64,000 nt of DNA from DASZIT01 sp035948855 (lineage in GTDB: Bacteria > Actinomycetota > Acidimicrobiia > Acidimicrobiales > RAAP-2), in assembly GCA_035948855.1 (NCBI GenBank), contig DASZIT010000075.1, positions 1 through 64,000 on the forward strand. Reading direction: 5' to 3'. This document shows positions 40,013 through 47,862 of the stretch, one piece after another. The first letter of the stretch is position 1; the number at the start of each line of letters is the position of its first letter. Both the position numbers and the translations under genes were made by a program. The notes under the pieces were generated by a model, which was given only the letters and a program-made list of their open reading frames with translations, was not told where the DNA came from and did no database searches.

Positions 40013-40486
40013 ATGACCGCACCCACCCAGCCGACTCCGGACGCGTCGCCGGTGAGGTTGACCGCCGGGCTCCCCGAGACGATCCTGCCGCCCGAATCGG
40101 AGGTGGTCATGGCCGCGCTCGGAGCCGCCCTCGATCAACCCGGAGAGCGGCGCCGTCATGCGGTGGCCGACGTGGTGCGATCCGAGCCGAAGTCGCTGGC
40201 CGCCTGGGCGGCCCTCGGCTCGCTGGCCCGCGACGACGTCGAGGCGTACGCCTACTTCCGGGTCGGCTATCACCGTGGGCTCGACGCGCTGCGAGGGGCG
40301 GGTTGGAAGGGGTCGGGCACCGTGCGCTGGGCCCATGAGGAGAACCGTCCGTTTCTCCGGTGCCTCGACGGCCTGCGCTCGGCGGCCGGTTCGATCGGTG
40401 AGCACAGTGAGGAAGAGCGCTGCGCCACCTTCCTCCGCCAGCTGGATCCGTCGTGGCAATCCGATCGCACCGGGTACCCGGCTTGA
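40013..40486 (+). CDS. DUF3151 family protein
   Basis: Actinobacteria-specific protein of unknown function, 157 residues. The family core is easily seen: W-A-A-L-G-S-L, V-E-A-Y-A-Y-F-R-V-G-Y-H-R-G-L-D-A-L-R, G-W-K-G-S-G, and the C-terminal S-I-G-E-H-S-E-E-E-R-C. Helical and cytoplasmic. Its stop overlaps the TTG start of the following lipoprotein gene (TTGA). Confidence 0.88.
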   Translation: MTAPTQPTPDASPVRLTAGLPETILPPESEVVMAALGAALDQPGERRRHAVADVVRSEPKSLAAWAALGSLARDDVEAYAYFRVGYHRGLDALRGAGWKGSGTVRWAHEENRPFLRCLDGLRSAAGSIGEHSEEERCATFLRQLDPSWQSDRTGYPA

Positions 40487-41007
40487 CGGTGAGACGGACC
40501 GCCGGCGCGGTGGCGGCCGCGGTGGCGATCGGCTCGATGGGGCTGGCCGCCTGTAGCGCCCAGGAACAGTCGGGAACCCCCGCCCATCAGGTGACGGCCT
40601 GGGTGAACGGAGCCGGTGCCGGGGGATCGATCGGGACCGTCGAGGTCGACATCAAGAATGTGGATCTGGCCTTCCATCAGAACGACCCGCCCGGAGAGAT
40701 CCGATCGGTCTGCGGCTTGTTGGTCGATGATGCCGGTACCGCCAACGGCAACCTGCCGACCCCGGATCAGCAGCTGTCCGACGACCTGTCCGCCGCCTAT
40801 GCCACCGCCTATGACGCGGGAACCGACTGCTACAACGGGGCGAACGGCAACCAGAAGCTCCTGGCCACCTCGGCGACCTTGCGGTCCAAGGCCCAGACCC
40901 AGATGAACACCGCCATCGCTCGGATCACCGCGGTGACCGGGAAGGTGCCCTCCACCACCACCACGACCACCCCGGCGGGCGCCAACGTCGACCCGTTCGG
41001 GAACTGA
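40483..41007 (+). CDS. Putative lipoprotein of unknown function
   Basis: Starts at TTG 40483 (overlapping the previous stop as TTGA) or GTG 40489. A signal peptide T-V-R-R-T-A-G-A-V-A-A-A-V ends in lipobox L-A-A-C at about residues 21-24, so LspA should process it and the mature protein is membrane-anchored outside. The mature part (about 150 residues) has two further cysteines that could form a disulfide, and a Thr-rich end. I do not recognise the domain. It is probably cotranscribed with the DUF3151 gene. Confidence 0.78.
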   Translation: MTVRRTAGAVAAAVAIGSMGLAACSAQEQSGTPAHQVTAWVNGAGAGGSIGTVEVDIKNVDLAFHQNDPPGEIRSVCGLLVDDAGTANGNLPTPDQQLSDDLSAAYATAYDAGTDCYNGANGNQKLLATSATLRSKAQTQMNTAIARITAVTGKVPSTTTTTTPAGANVDPFGN

Positions 41008-41011
41008 GGGC

Positions 41012-41617
41012 ATGCCCATCGGAACCGGCATCGGTGGGCCCATCCCGGAGGGCCAGGACCCCGAGGAGTACGACCGCCGGCGGCGCCGGGTGCTGTGGTC
41101 GATGCCCACCGGGCTGTTCGTGGTCGGGAGCCGGGCCGGCGACCGCGCCAACCTGATGACCGCCAATCTGGTCATGCAGGTGGCGACCACCCCGAAGTTG
41201 GTGGCGGTGGCGGTGGAGACCGACGCGGTGACCACCGGCCTGATCCGCCAGAGCCGGACGTTCTCGATCTCGATCCTCGCCCGCACCGACCGGGCGATGG
41301 TGCGCCGGTTCGTGAAGCCGGCCACCGATGTGGAGCTCGGGCCGGAGGCGACCATTACCGCCATCCAGGGCGAGCCGGTGATGGAGGTCTCCGGAGGGGT
41401 ACCCGTCCTGGCCGCCGCGGTGGGCTGGCTGGCCTGTGACGTGCGCCAGACGGTGGAGCTGGAGGCGGGCCCCGCCCAGGCGGGGAGCCACATCCTGTTC
41501 ATCGGCGAGGTGGTGGACGTCGGAGAAGCGGTCGAGGGTGGGGCGGCGCCCGACGGCGAGTCGGCCATGGGGGGAGTGCTCCGGATGGAGGACACCCGGA
41601 TGAATTACGGGGGCTGA
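41012..41617 (+). CDS. Flavin reductase-like (FMN-binding split-barrel) protein
   Basis: Flavin_Reduct domain protein, 201 residues, with V-L-W-S-M-P-T-G-L-F-V-V-G-S-R, N-L-M-T-A-N-L-V-M-Q-V-A, and S-R-T-F-S-I-S-I-L, the FMN-binding region. Members reduce FMN or FAD for partner monooxygenases or act as stand-alone oxidoreductases; no partner is adjacent. ATG 41012 lies 4 nt after the lipoprotein stop, so it belongs to the same transcript. Confidence 0.87.
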   Translation: MPIGTGIGGPIPEGQDPEEYDRRRRRVLWSMPTGLFVVGSRAGDRANLMTANLVMQVATTPKLVAVAVETDAVTTGLIRQSRTFSISILARTDRAMVRRFVKPATDVELGPEATITAIQGEPVMEVSGGVPVLAAAVGWLACDVRQTVELEAGPAQAGSHILFIGEVVDVGEAVEGGAAPDGESAMGGVLRMEDTRMNYGG

Positions 41618-41636
41618 CCGGTCGCGGCCACCCCTC

Positions 41637-41873
41637 TCAGCCCGGCTCGGTGGTGTCCTTCGGCCGGAGGTCGATCCGGAGGGTGAGAATGCCGTCCACC
41701 AACTCGGCCTGGGCATCGCCGAGCATGGCGTAATCCATGAAGTCGGCCTGCATCTGCTCCTTGAAGCGCAGGCGCTCAGGTCCCTCGATGGGGGGTAGGC
41801 CCCGGGTACGGACGGCGTTGGCCCGGTCTCGGAACCTGTCGATCATGGCTTGGGGGTCGAATCCTTCGGGCAC
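41637..41873 (-). CDS. Small acidic protein of unknown function
   Basis: 78 residues, charged, no cysteine, no membrane segment. Contains F-D-P-Q-A-M-I-D-R-F-R-D-R-A and a C-terminal amphipathic strand. GTG start with TACGAT exactly 6 nt upstream (leaderless type). Not recognised; family-like compactness and the tidy promoter support a real gene. Confidence 0.65.
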   Translation of the reverse strand: MPEGFDPQAMIDRFRDRANAVRTRGLPPIEGPERLRFKEQMQADFMDYAMLGDAQAELVDGILTLRIDLRPKDTTEPG

Positions 41874-41879
41874 CCGACG

Positions 41880-41885
41880 ATCGTA
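41880..41885 (-). promoter_or_regulatory. -10 element (TACGAT) of a probable leaderless promoter, small protein gene
   Basis: Minus-strand TACGAT ends 6 nt before the GTG at 41873. Confidence 0.48.
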
Positions 41886-41902
41886 CAGGGGCGTTTTACG
41901 CG

Positions 41903-41931
41903 TTACGACCGCCTGTGGCCCGCACTACACT
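41903..41931 (+). promoter_or_regulatory. Candidate promoter of the small zinc-ribbon gene
   Basis: TTACGA (41903-41908), 17 nt, TACACT (41926-41931), about 90 nt upstream of the GTG at 42022. The -35 match is weak (3/6). Confidence 0.38.
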
Positions 41932-42021
41932 GAGGGCGCATCGTGGATGGCGGTTGCCCCGGCCCGTTGGGCTGTGTTGGGCGCCGTCTGGCCGGGAACA
42001 GTCCGGGGACAAGGAGTTTCG

Positions 42022-42231
42022 GTGAAGAAGGGTCGGCATCGCCGCTTCGAGGAAGCACGCAGTCTCAAGCGCTCTGTCGCGACCGCGAACCGGAGCTGTC
42101 CGGAGTGCGGTGCCGAACCTGACGACAAACACGCGTCGTGGTGCCTGGCCACCGAGGACGAGTACGACGAGATCCTGGGGACGACGCCGAGCCGGACGAC
42201 CTATGCCGAGGACGACCCGCTGGCCGAGTGA
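42022..42231 (+). CDS. Small zinc-ribbon-like protein
   Basis: 69 residues. GTG 42022 has AAGGAG 5 nt upstream, a good ribosome site. A basic N-terminus (K-K-G-R-H-R-R) leads to C-P-E-C-G and a further cysteine in A-S-W-C, with His before it (D-K-H-A-S-W-C), a possible single zinc site. The acidic C-terminus follows. Not recognised; a nucleic-acid-binding or assembly factor role is a guess. Confidence 0.7.
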   Translation: MKKGRHRRFEEARSLKRSVATANRSCPECGAEPDDKHASWCLATEDEYDEILGTTPSRTTYAEDDPLAE

Positions 42232-42243
42232 CGGCTGCGAGGT

Positions 42244-42993
42244 TTACCCGCGGGTGGCGGGGTGGGGGAGCAGGGCGACCTTGGTCCGCGGCATCATCCG
42301 CTCATCGAGGTAGGTGCTGAGCCGGCGGTAGACCTTCTTGCCGGTCATGGTGACCAGTTCGGTCCGCATGCTCACGTACACCGGTTCGTGCCCGATGAAG
42401 GCGGCAGGATCCTCGGTGCACCACCAATGGAATTCCTCGCCCCCCTCGCCCCAGTGGCGTCGATCCCACTGGCGGATCACCGAGGTCACGTGGCCATCAG
42501 GCGACGACTCGTCCTCGCGTCGGAGGGGAAGCTGCCAGCACACCTCCGGCTTCAGTTCGACGTGACTCCGCCCTTGCCGCTCGGCTGACTTGTGCAATGC
42601 GCACCCGGGCCCCGCCGGGAAGCCGGGCCGGTTCAAGAAGATGCAGGCTCCGTCGACCATGCGGGTGGCGAGCTCTCCATCCGGGAGTTTCTTGACCACC
42701 CCTTTGCGACCCTGCCGATGGAACTGCCAGAGGTCGGGGGTCAGGTCCGCCGCGGCTCGCTCGACGTTACGAGCGTCCTTCTTGCCGGTGAAGTGGGCAC
42801 CGTAGGAACAGCAGCCCTGAACCAGTTCCGGGGCCGGACCCGTGAGGACCCCTTGGCAACCCTGCCCATAGATGCAGGTCCACGGGCTGGTCAGAAAGGT
42901 CACGTCGAACTGCCAGGTTCGTTCCTCGTCCGGGTCCTTGAAGCTGATCCACTCGTGAGCATCGGCGGGCACCTGCGGGCGAGCTGGGGTCAC
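42244..42993 (-). CDS. Cysteine-rich protein, DUF3109/YkgJ-like putative metal-binding
   Basis: 249 residues with about nine cysteines, including C-I-Y-G-Q-G-C, Q-G-C-C-S-Y-G-A-H-F, G-A-C-I-F-L-N-R-P-G-F, G-C-A-L-H-K and E-V-C-W-Q-L-P. This arrangement resembles DUF3109 and the YkgJ cysteine cluster family, thought to bind zinc or an Fe-S cluster. GTG 42993 gives the best start. CATCAT lies 6 nt upstream and no Shine-Dalgarno is seen. It is divergent from an NfuA-like gene with only 18 nt between starts, hinting at a shared role in metal or Fe-S handling (inference). Confidence 0.72.
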   Translation of the reverse strand: MTPARPQVPADAHEWISFKDPDEERTWQFDVTFLTSPWTCIYGQGCQGVLTGPAPELVQGCCSYGAHFTGKKDARNVERAAADLTPDLWQFHRQGRKGVVKKLPDGELATRMVDGACIFLNRPGFPAGPGCALHKSAERQGRSHVELKPEVCWQLPLRREDESSPDGHVTSVIRQWDRRHWGEGGEEFHWWCTEDPAAFIGHEPVYVSMRTELVTMTGKKVYRRLSTYLDERMMPRTKVALLPHPATRG

Positions 42994-42998
42994 GCTCT

Positions 42999-43005
42999 TA
43001 TGATG
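42999..43005. promoter_or_regulatory. Overlapping divergent -10 core between two leaderless-type genes
   Basis: TATGATG reads TATGAT on the plus strand (42999-43004), 7 nt before GTG 43012, and CATCAT on the minus strand (43005-43000), 6 nt before GTG 42993. The 18 nt between the two starts leave no room for separate promoters. Confidence 0.45.
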
Positions 43006-43011
43006 ACAGGC

Positions 43012-43668
43012 GTGAGGCAAGCGCGTGACCACCGGGGTCCGGTACTGACGATTACGCCCGCCGCGCGAGCGACGGTGGGTGCGGCGGTGAGCGGCGAGAC
43101 CGCCCCGGCATCCTTGGCCCTTTGGCTCGAGGTCACCGGCGCCGCCGACGGCGCCTTCACCTATGACATCTATCTCCGCGCCACCGCCGATGCCGACATC
43201 TGGGATTCGGTCCGGGAGGATGACGGCTTGTCGGTGGTGATCCCGAGGGACACCATCGAGCGGTTGCACGGGGCGGTGCTCGACTACGTTCCCGCCGACG
43301 GGGGCGGGGGAAGTCTGGTGGTGGTCAACCCGAACACCCCGCCGGCGTCACTGTCCGATGACCTCCTCCCACACCACCAGGTCGATCTGTCGGACCCGTT
43401 CGCCCGCCAGGTGGTGTCGGTTCTCGAGGGCCAGGTGAATCCGAGCATCGCGGTGCACGGCGGTCGGGCCGACCTCGAGGCGGTGGAGGGCCGGGCGGTC
43501 TACCTCCGGCTCAGCGGCGGATGTCAGGGTTGCGGGATGGCCAAGGCCACCTTGGCCCAGGGCATCGAGGTCATGTTGCGCGAGGCGATTCCGGAGCTCA
43601 CCGAGGTCGTCGACATCACCGATCACACCGGCGGCGCCAACCCGTACTACGAGCCCGCCCTCGGCTGA
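43012..43668 (+). CDS. NfuA-like protein (degenerate A-type domain plus NifU C-terminal domain)
   Basis: Fe-S cluster carrier or scaffold, 218 residues from GTG 43012. ATGs at 43000 and 43003 would add 3-4 residues but fall in the -10 hexamer. The N-terminal half resembles HesB/IscA (L-T-I-T-P-A-A-R) but lacks its cysteines, as in NfuA. The C-terminal NifU domain has the cluster-binding C-x2-C in G-G-C-Q-G-C-G-M-A. H-G-G-R-A-D-L before it is family-typical. No suf or isc genes adjoin it. Confidence 0.88.
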   Translation: MRQARDHRGPVLTITPAARATVGAAVSGETAPASLALWLEVTGAADGAFTYDIYLRATADADIWDSVREDDGLSVVIPRDTIERLHGAVLDYVPADGGGGSLVVVNPNTPPASLSDDLLPHHQVDLSDPFARQVVSVLEGQVNPSIAVHGGRADLEAVEGRAVYLRLSGGCQGCGMAKATLAQGIEVMLREAIPELTEVVDITDHTGGANPYYEPALG

Positions 43669-43726
43669 CCGTTACCGCCGGGGAGGGTCAATCGACGGGA
43701 ACCGCCCATCGACCGGGATCGTCCGA

Positions 43727-43732
43727 TACGTT
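43727..43732 (+). promoter_or_regulatory. -10-like element (TACGTT), prepilin peptidase gene
   Basis: TACGTT ends 7 nt before the GTG at 43740; no ribosome site is visible. It lies 58 nt after the previous stop. Confidence 0.35.
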
Positions 43733-43739
43733 TCTGCGA

Positions 43740-44543
43740 GTGAACGCAGTCCTTGTCGCCGGGGCGACCATTGCCGGACTGGCCGCCGGTGGCGTGTTGG
43801 ACCCCATCGGCCAGCGGTTGGCCCAACGGAGCCACCTCGACGAGGTGCGGAAGCGGGCCGAGGCCAAGGCCGAGAAGGAATCCGTCCCCGCCGACCCCGC
43901 CGACGTCGCCCCGGACGTCGCCACCGAACCAGCCGCCGAGCCGAGCCCCACTCCGAGCAATTTGGTGACCCAGGGACGGTCGCCGGTCCGGACGGTGACC
44001 GCCGCCATCCTCACCGGAGGGTTGTTCGGTCTGGGCGCCGTGCACTTCGGCACCGATCTGGTGCTGGCGCCGTTCTGCGTGCTGTTCGCGCTCTTGGTGG
44101 TGGTGGCGGTGACCGACCTGTCCTACCGTCTGGTTCCCCGCCGGTTGATCTACGCCTCCCTCATCCTGATCGTCCCATTGCTGGTGGCGACGTCGGCGGT
44201 CGACCATTCCTGGACCCACTTGAGCGGGTCGGCCATCGCCGGCGCGGTGGCATTCGGTTTCTTCTTCACCATCTGGTGGTTCATCCCCCAGGGGATGGGG
44301 TACGGCGACGTCCGGTTGGCCGGAGTCATCGGCATCTGTGTGGGGTATCTGAGCCTGGTCCATGCCTACTTGGCGTTCTTCGGGGGCTTCCTGATCGGCA
44401 TGGTCTTCGGCCTGATCATGATGGCGGTGCTGGCCTCCGGTCGGAAGACCCGCATCCCGTTCGCTCCCGCCCTGTCGGTGGGCGCGGTGCTGGCCGTGTT
44501 CTTCGGAGCCCACCTGGCCCACAGCTTTTTCGGGACCGGGTAG
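43740..44543 (+). CDS. Type IV prepilin peptidase-like (A24) membrane protease
   Basis: 267 residues. An N-terminal segment and a charged, proline-rich loop are followed by six or so membrane spans. The two A24 catalytic aspartates are in V-T-D-L-S-Y-R-L-V-P and G-Y-G-D-V-R-L. The N-terminal methyltransferase domain of full-length PilD is missing, as in TadV/FlaK-like enzymes. No pilin or secretion genes are nearby; substrates must be encoded elsewhere. Confidence 0.88.
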   Translation: MNAVLVAGATIAGLAAGGVLDPIGQRLAQRSHLDEVRKRAEAKAEKESVPADPADVAPDVATEPAAEPSPTPSNLVTQGRSPVRTVTAAILTGGLFGLGAVHFGTDLVLAPFCVLFALLVVVAVTDLSYRLVPRRLIYASLILIVPLLVATSAVDHSWTHLSGSAIAGAVAFGFFFTIWWFIPQGMGYGDVRLAGVIGICVGYLSLVHAYLAFFGGFLIGMVFGLIMMAVLASGRKTRIPFAPALSVGAVLAVFFGAHLAHSFFGTG

Positions 44544-44567
44544 GCCGTGGGGGCGCGGGCCAACAAG

Positions 44568-44573
44568 TAGATT
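44568..44573 (+). promoter_or_regulatory. -10 element (TAGATT) of a probable leaderless promoter, aroC
   Basis: TAGATT ends 7 nt before the aroC ATG and no Shine-Dalgarno lies between. This would be the promoter of the aroC-nusB run. Confidence 0.48.
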
Positions 44574-44580
44574 TGCCTGG

Positions 44581-45813
44581 ATGCTTCGCTATCTGACTGC
44601 CGGAGAGTCCCATGGTCGCGCCCTGGTGGTGATCGTCGAGGGCATGCCGGCCGGGCTCCTGGTGACCAGCGAAGACTTTCAAATGGGGCTCGCCCGCCGC
44701 CGTCTCGGCTTCGGACGGGGCCCCCGTATGCGCTTCGAGGCCGACGAGGTGACCCTGGTGGCCGGGGTCCGTCACGGCCGCACCCTCGGATCCCCGATTG
44801 CCATCGAGATCGCCAATACCGAGTGGCCCAAGTGGGAAGAGGAGATGTCACCGGCTCCGGGTCTTCCCACCAAGGTCCTCACCCAGCCCCGGCCGGGGCA
44901 TGCCGACCTGGCCGGCATGCTCAAGTACGGCTTGAACGACGCTCGCGACGTGCTCGAGCGGGCCTCGGCCCGGGAGACCGCGGCCCGGGTTGCCGCCGGG
45001 ACCCTGGCCAAGCTGCTCCTGTGGCAGATCGGAGTCGACGTGCTCAGCCACATCGTCCAGATCGGACCCGAGCGGTCGGAGGCCGGGATCTTGCCGGCCA
45101 TGTCCGACCTTCACCGCATCGACGAATCCCCGGTACGCACCGCCGACCCCGAGGCCGAGGCCCGGATGGTGGCGGCCATCAAGGCGGCGGCCAAGGACGG
45201 GGACTCGCTGGGCGGCGTGGCCGAGGTCATCGCTTACGGGGTACCGGTGGGGCTCGGCAGCTACGTGCAGTGGGACCGCCGCCTGGATGCCCTGTTGGCC
45301 CAGGCCCTCATGAGCATCCAGGCCATCAAGGCGGTGGAGATCGGCGAGGGACTCGATCTACCGGCCCTGCGGGGTTCGGTGGCCCACGACGCCATTCGGG
45401 TGGCCGACCCCGACTCCGAGGATCGTTTCACCGCCCTGGCCGCCGAGCTCGGGGGTGGGTACATGCGGGACACCCATCGGGCCGGCGGGATCGAAGGTGG
45501 GGTCTCCACCGGCTCCCCGATCGTGACCCGGGCCTCGATGAAGCCGCTGGCCACCCTCAACCGCCCGTCACTCGAGACGGTTGACGTGGTGACCAAGGAA
45601 TCGACGGTGTCGTTCAAGGAACGGACCGATGTGACCGCGGTGCCGGCCATGGGGGTGGTGGCCGAGACCATGGTGGCGTTGGTCCTGGCCGGTGAAGCCC
45701 TCCGGAAGTTCGGCGGAGACTCGGTATCCGAGTTCCGTCGGAACCGGCTGGCCTACCTCAAGGGGTTGGGAGAGACCCCGTCGGCCGCCGCCCCACCACC
45801 CGCCAATGCCTGA
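44581..45813 (+). CDS. aroC: AroC, chorismate synthase
   Basis: FMN-dependent last step of the shikimate pathway, making chorismate, the precursor also used by the men pathway upstream. The 410 residues begin L-R-Y-L-T-A-G-E-S-H-G. G-R-G-P-R-M, R-P-G-H-A-D, Y-G-L-N-D-A-R-D-V-L-E-R-A-S-A-R-E-T and G-G-I-E-G-G are conserved. The stop lies 8 nt inside aroK. Confidence 0.97.
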   Translation: MLRYLTAGESHGRALVVIVEGMPAGLLVTSEDFQMGLARRRLGFGRGPRMRFEADEVTLVAGVRHGRTLGSPIAIEIANTEWPKWEEEMSPAPGLPTKVLTQPRPGHADLAGMLKYGLNDARDVLERASARETAARVAAGTLAKLLLWQIGVDVLSHIVQIGPERSEAGILPAMSDLHRIDESPVRTADPEAEARMVAAIKAAAKDGDSLGGVAEVIAYGVPVGLGSYVQWDRRLDALLAQALMSIQAIKAVEIGEGLDLPALRGSVAHDAIRVADPDSEDRFTALAAELGGGYMRDTHRAGGIEGGVSTGSPIVTRASMKPLATLNRPSLETVDVVTKESTVSFKERTDVTAVPAMGVVAETMVALVLAGEALRKFGGDSVSEFRRNRLAYLKGLGETPSAAAPPPANA

Positions 45814-46342
45814 CCGGCTGTTGCTGGTGGGGATGATGGGCGCCGGCAAGACGACCATCGGGCAGCTGGCTGCCACCCGGTTGGGGTGGGAGTTCTTCGA
45901 TTCGGATGCGCAGGTGCTGGCGGCCACCGGCCGGACGGTGCCGGAGATCTTCGCCGCCGACGGGGAGCCGGCCTTCCGGGCGGAGGAGAGCCGGGTGCTT
46001 GCCGAAGCCGTGGCCGGACCGGCTCCGGTGGTCATATCGGTGGCCGGCGGGGCGGTGCTGTCGGAGGCCAACCGCGCCCTGTTGGCGAGCTCGGGAGTCG
46101 TGGTGTGGCTACGGGCCGATCCGGCGACCCTCGGGAGCCGGGTCGGAAGCGGCGAAGGCCGGCCGCTGCTCGGGGACGACCCACTGGAATCACTGAGGTC
46201 GCTCGACCGGATCCGTCGGCCTCTGTATGCCTCCATCGCCCACCTGGTGATCGACGTCGACCAACTCGCCCCGGAGGACGTGGTCGATCGGGTGCTGGCC
46301 GGAGCCGGTCTGGTGGACATCGAGCGCGGAGTCCAGCCGTGA
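45806..46342 (+). CDS. aroK: AroK, shikimate kinase
   Basis: Phosphorylates shikimate with ATP. 178 residues; Walker A is G-M-M-G-A-G-K-T-T (residues 9-17). F-F-D-S-D binds substrate and S-V-A-G-G-A-V matches the usual G-G-G-x region with one substitution, V-A-G-G-A. The lid region is R-P-L-L. The ATG lies inside the aroC end (8-nt overlap); the stop overlaps the aroB GTG. Confidence 0.94.
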   Translation: MPDRLLLVGMMGAGKTTIGQLAATRLGWEFFDSDAQVLAATGRTVPEIFAADGEPAFRAEESRVLAEAVAGPAPVVISVAGGAVLSEANRALLASSGVVVWLRADPATLGSRVGSGEGRPLLGDDPLESLRSLDRIRRPLYASIAHLVIDVDQLAPEDVVDRVLAGAGLVDIERGVQP

Positions 46343-47406
46343 TCCGCATCCCGGTGGCGCTGGGTGACCGGGCCTACGACGTGGTGGTGGGGGACGGAGC
46401 CCGCCATCTGCTGGCCGAGGAGGTGTCGGCGTCGGTCCCGTCGGCCCGCCGGGCCGCGTTGGTGACCCAGGTCGGCATCCCGGTGGAAATCGATCCCGGC
46501 CTGCCGTTCGACGTGTTCACGGTGCCGGACGGCGAGGGGGCCAAGTCGCTGCGCGAGGTGGAGGAACTGACCCGGGGTTTCGCCCGGGCCGGCCTCAGCC
46601 GGGCGGATGTGGTCATCGCCGTCGGTGGCGGCGTGGTGACCGACCTGGCCGGATTCGCGGCCGCGTCCTTTCACCGGGGGACGGCTTATGTGAACGTCTC
46701 GACCACACTGCTCGGGCAGGTGGACGCGGCCATCGGGGGCAAGACCGGCGTCAATCTTCCCGAGGGGAAGAATCTGGTCGGGGCATTCTGGCAACCCCGG
46801 GCCGTCCTCTGCGATCCCGAGGTACTGGCCACCCTTCCGCCCCGGGAGTGGGCTTCGGGGCGGGGCGAGATGGCCAAATACGCGTTCCTGGACCCGGCGC
46901 CGGTTTCGGGGACGTCATCCCGACCCGACCAGTTCCTGCTCGATCTCGATCTCGGCGACCAGGTGGCCCGGTGCGTGGAGATCAAGGCCGAGGTGGTGGC
47001 TTCCGACGAACGGGAGGGTGATCGCCGGATGATCCTCAACTACGGGCATACCCTGGCCCACGCCCTGGAGGCCGCCGCCTTCGGGCCCGATCGGGAGTGG
47101 GACCTCCGCCATGGAGAGGCGGTGGCCGTCGGTTTGGTCTTCGCCGCCTTGTTGGCCCGAAGGCTCGGGCGGATCGACGACGCCCGTGTCGACCTCCACC
47201 GCCGGGTGGTCGGTGCCTTCGACCTGCCCGCGGATCTGCCGCCCGGGGCCGACGCCGAAGAACTACTTTTGTTCATGGCCCGGGACAAGAAGGCCCACCA
47301 TGACCTGACCTTCGTGCTGGACGGTCCCGGTGGGCCCGAACCGGTGCGGGACGTCGCGCCGGCCGAGGTGCTCGCTACCCTGGCAGAGATGGAACCGACG
47401 TCATGA
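46339..47406 (+). CDS. aroB: AroB, 3-dehydroquinate synthase
   Basis: NAD- and metal-dependent cyclisation of DAHP to 3-dehydroquinate. 355 residues from GTG 46339 (GTGA overlap). Motifs are G-G-G-V-V-T-D-L-A-G-F-A-A, T-T-L-L-G-Q-V-D-A-A-I-G-G-K-T-G-V-N, N-Y-G-H-T and H-G-E-A-V-A-V-G, which contain the metal ligands. The stop overlaps the aroQ ATG. Confidence 0.96.
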   Translation: MIRIPVALGDRAYDVVVGDGARHLLAEEVSASVPSARRAALVTQVGIPVEIDPGLPFDVFTVPDGEGAKSLREVEELTRGFARAGLSRADVVIAVGGGVVTDLAGFAAASFHRGTAYVNVSTTLLGQVDAAIGGKTGVNLPEGKNLVGAFWQPRAVLCDPEVLATLPPREWASGRGEMAKYAFLDPAPVSGTSSRPDQFLLDLDLGDQVARCVEIKAEVVASDEREGDRRMILNYGHTLAHALEAAAFGPDREWDLRHGEAVAVGLVFAALLARRLGRIDDARVDLHRRVVGAFDLPADLPPGADAEELLLFMARDKKAHHDLTFVLDGPGGPEPVRDVAPAEVLATLAEMEPTS

Positions 47407-47861
47407 GCAGTTCAGGACTCGTCGTGCTGCTCTCGGGGCCCAACTTGAATCTGTTGGGGGACCGGGAGCCGGACATCTACGGACCCGAGACGTTGGCCGA
47501 CCACGTGGCCACCGCCACCAAGGCCGCGGCCGGGTTGGGTCTGGATCTCGAGCACCTCCAGACCAACCACGAGGGGGAGCTGGTCGAGGCGGTGCAGGGC
47601 GCCCGGGGGAGAGCGGTGGCCATCATCGTCAATGCCGGCGCCCTCAGCCACACCTCGTGGTCGTTGCACGATGCGCTGGCCGCCTTCGGCGGGGTGGTGG
47701 TCGAGCTGCACCTCTCCAACCCCGCGGCCCGCGAGCCGTTCCGCCATCAGTCGGTGATCGCCCCGGTGGCCGACGGGTGCATCGCCGGATTCGGCGGGTT
47801 GGGATACGCGCTGGCGGTGGAGGCGGTCCACCGGCTCCTGGTCTCCCGGTCGGAATCCTGA
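47403..47861 (+). CDS. aroQ: AroQ, type II 3-dehydroquinate dehydratase
   Basis: Small dodecameric dehydratase, 152 residues. L-S-G-P-N-L-N-L-L-G, catalytic Y26 in D-I-Y-G, N-A-G-A-L-S-H-T-S and E-L-H-L-S-N form the active site. ATGA overlap with aroB. Confidence 0.96.
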   Translation: MSSSGLVVLLSGPNLNLLGDREPDIYGPETLADHVATATKAAAGLGLDLEHLQTNHEGELVEAVQGARGRAVAIIVNAGALSHTSWSLHDALAAFGGVVVELHLSNPAAREPFRHQSVIAPVADGCIAGFGGLGYALAVEAVHRLLVSRSES

Positions 47862-47862
47862 G

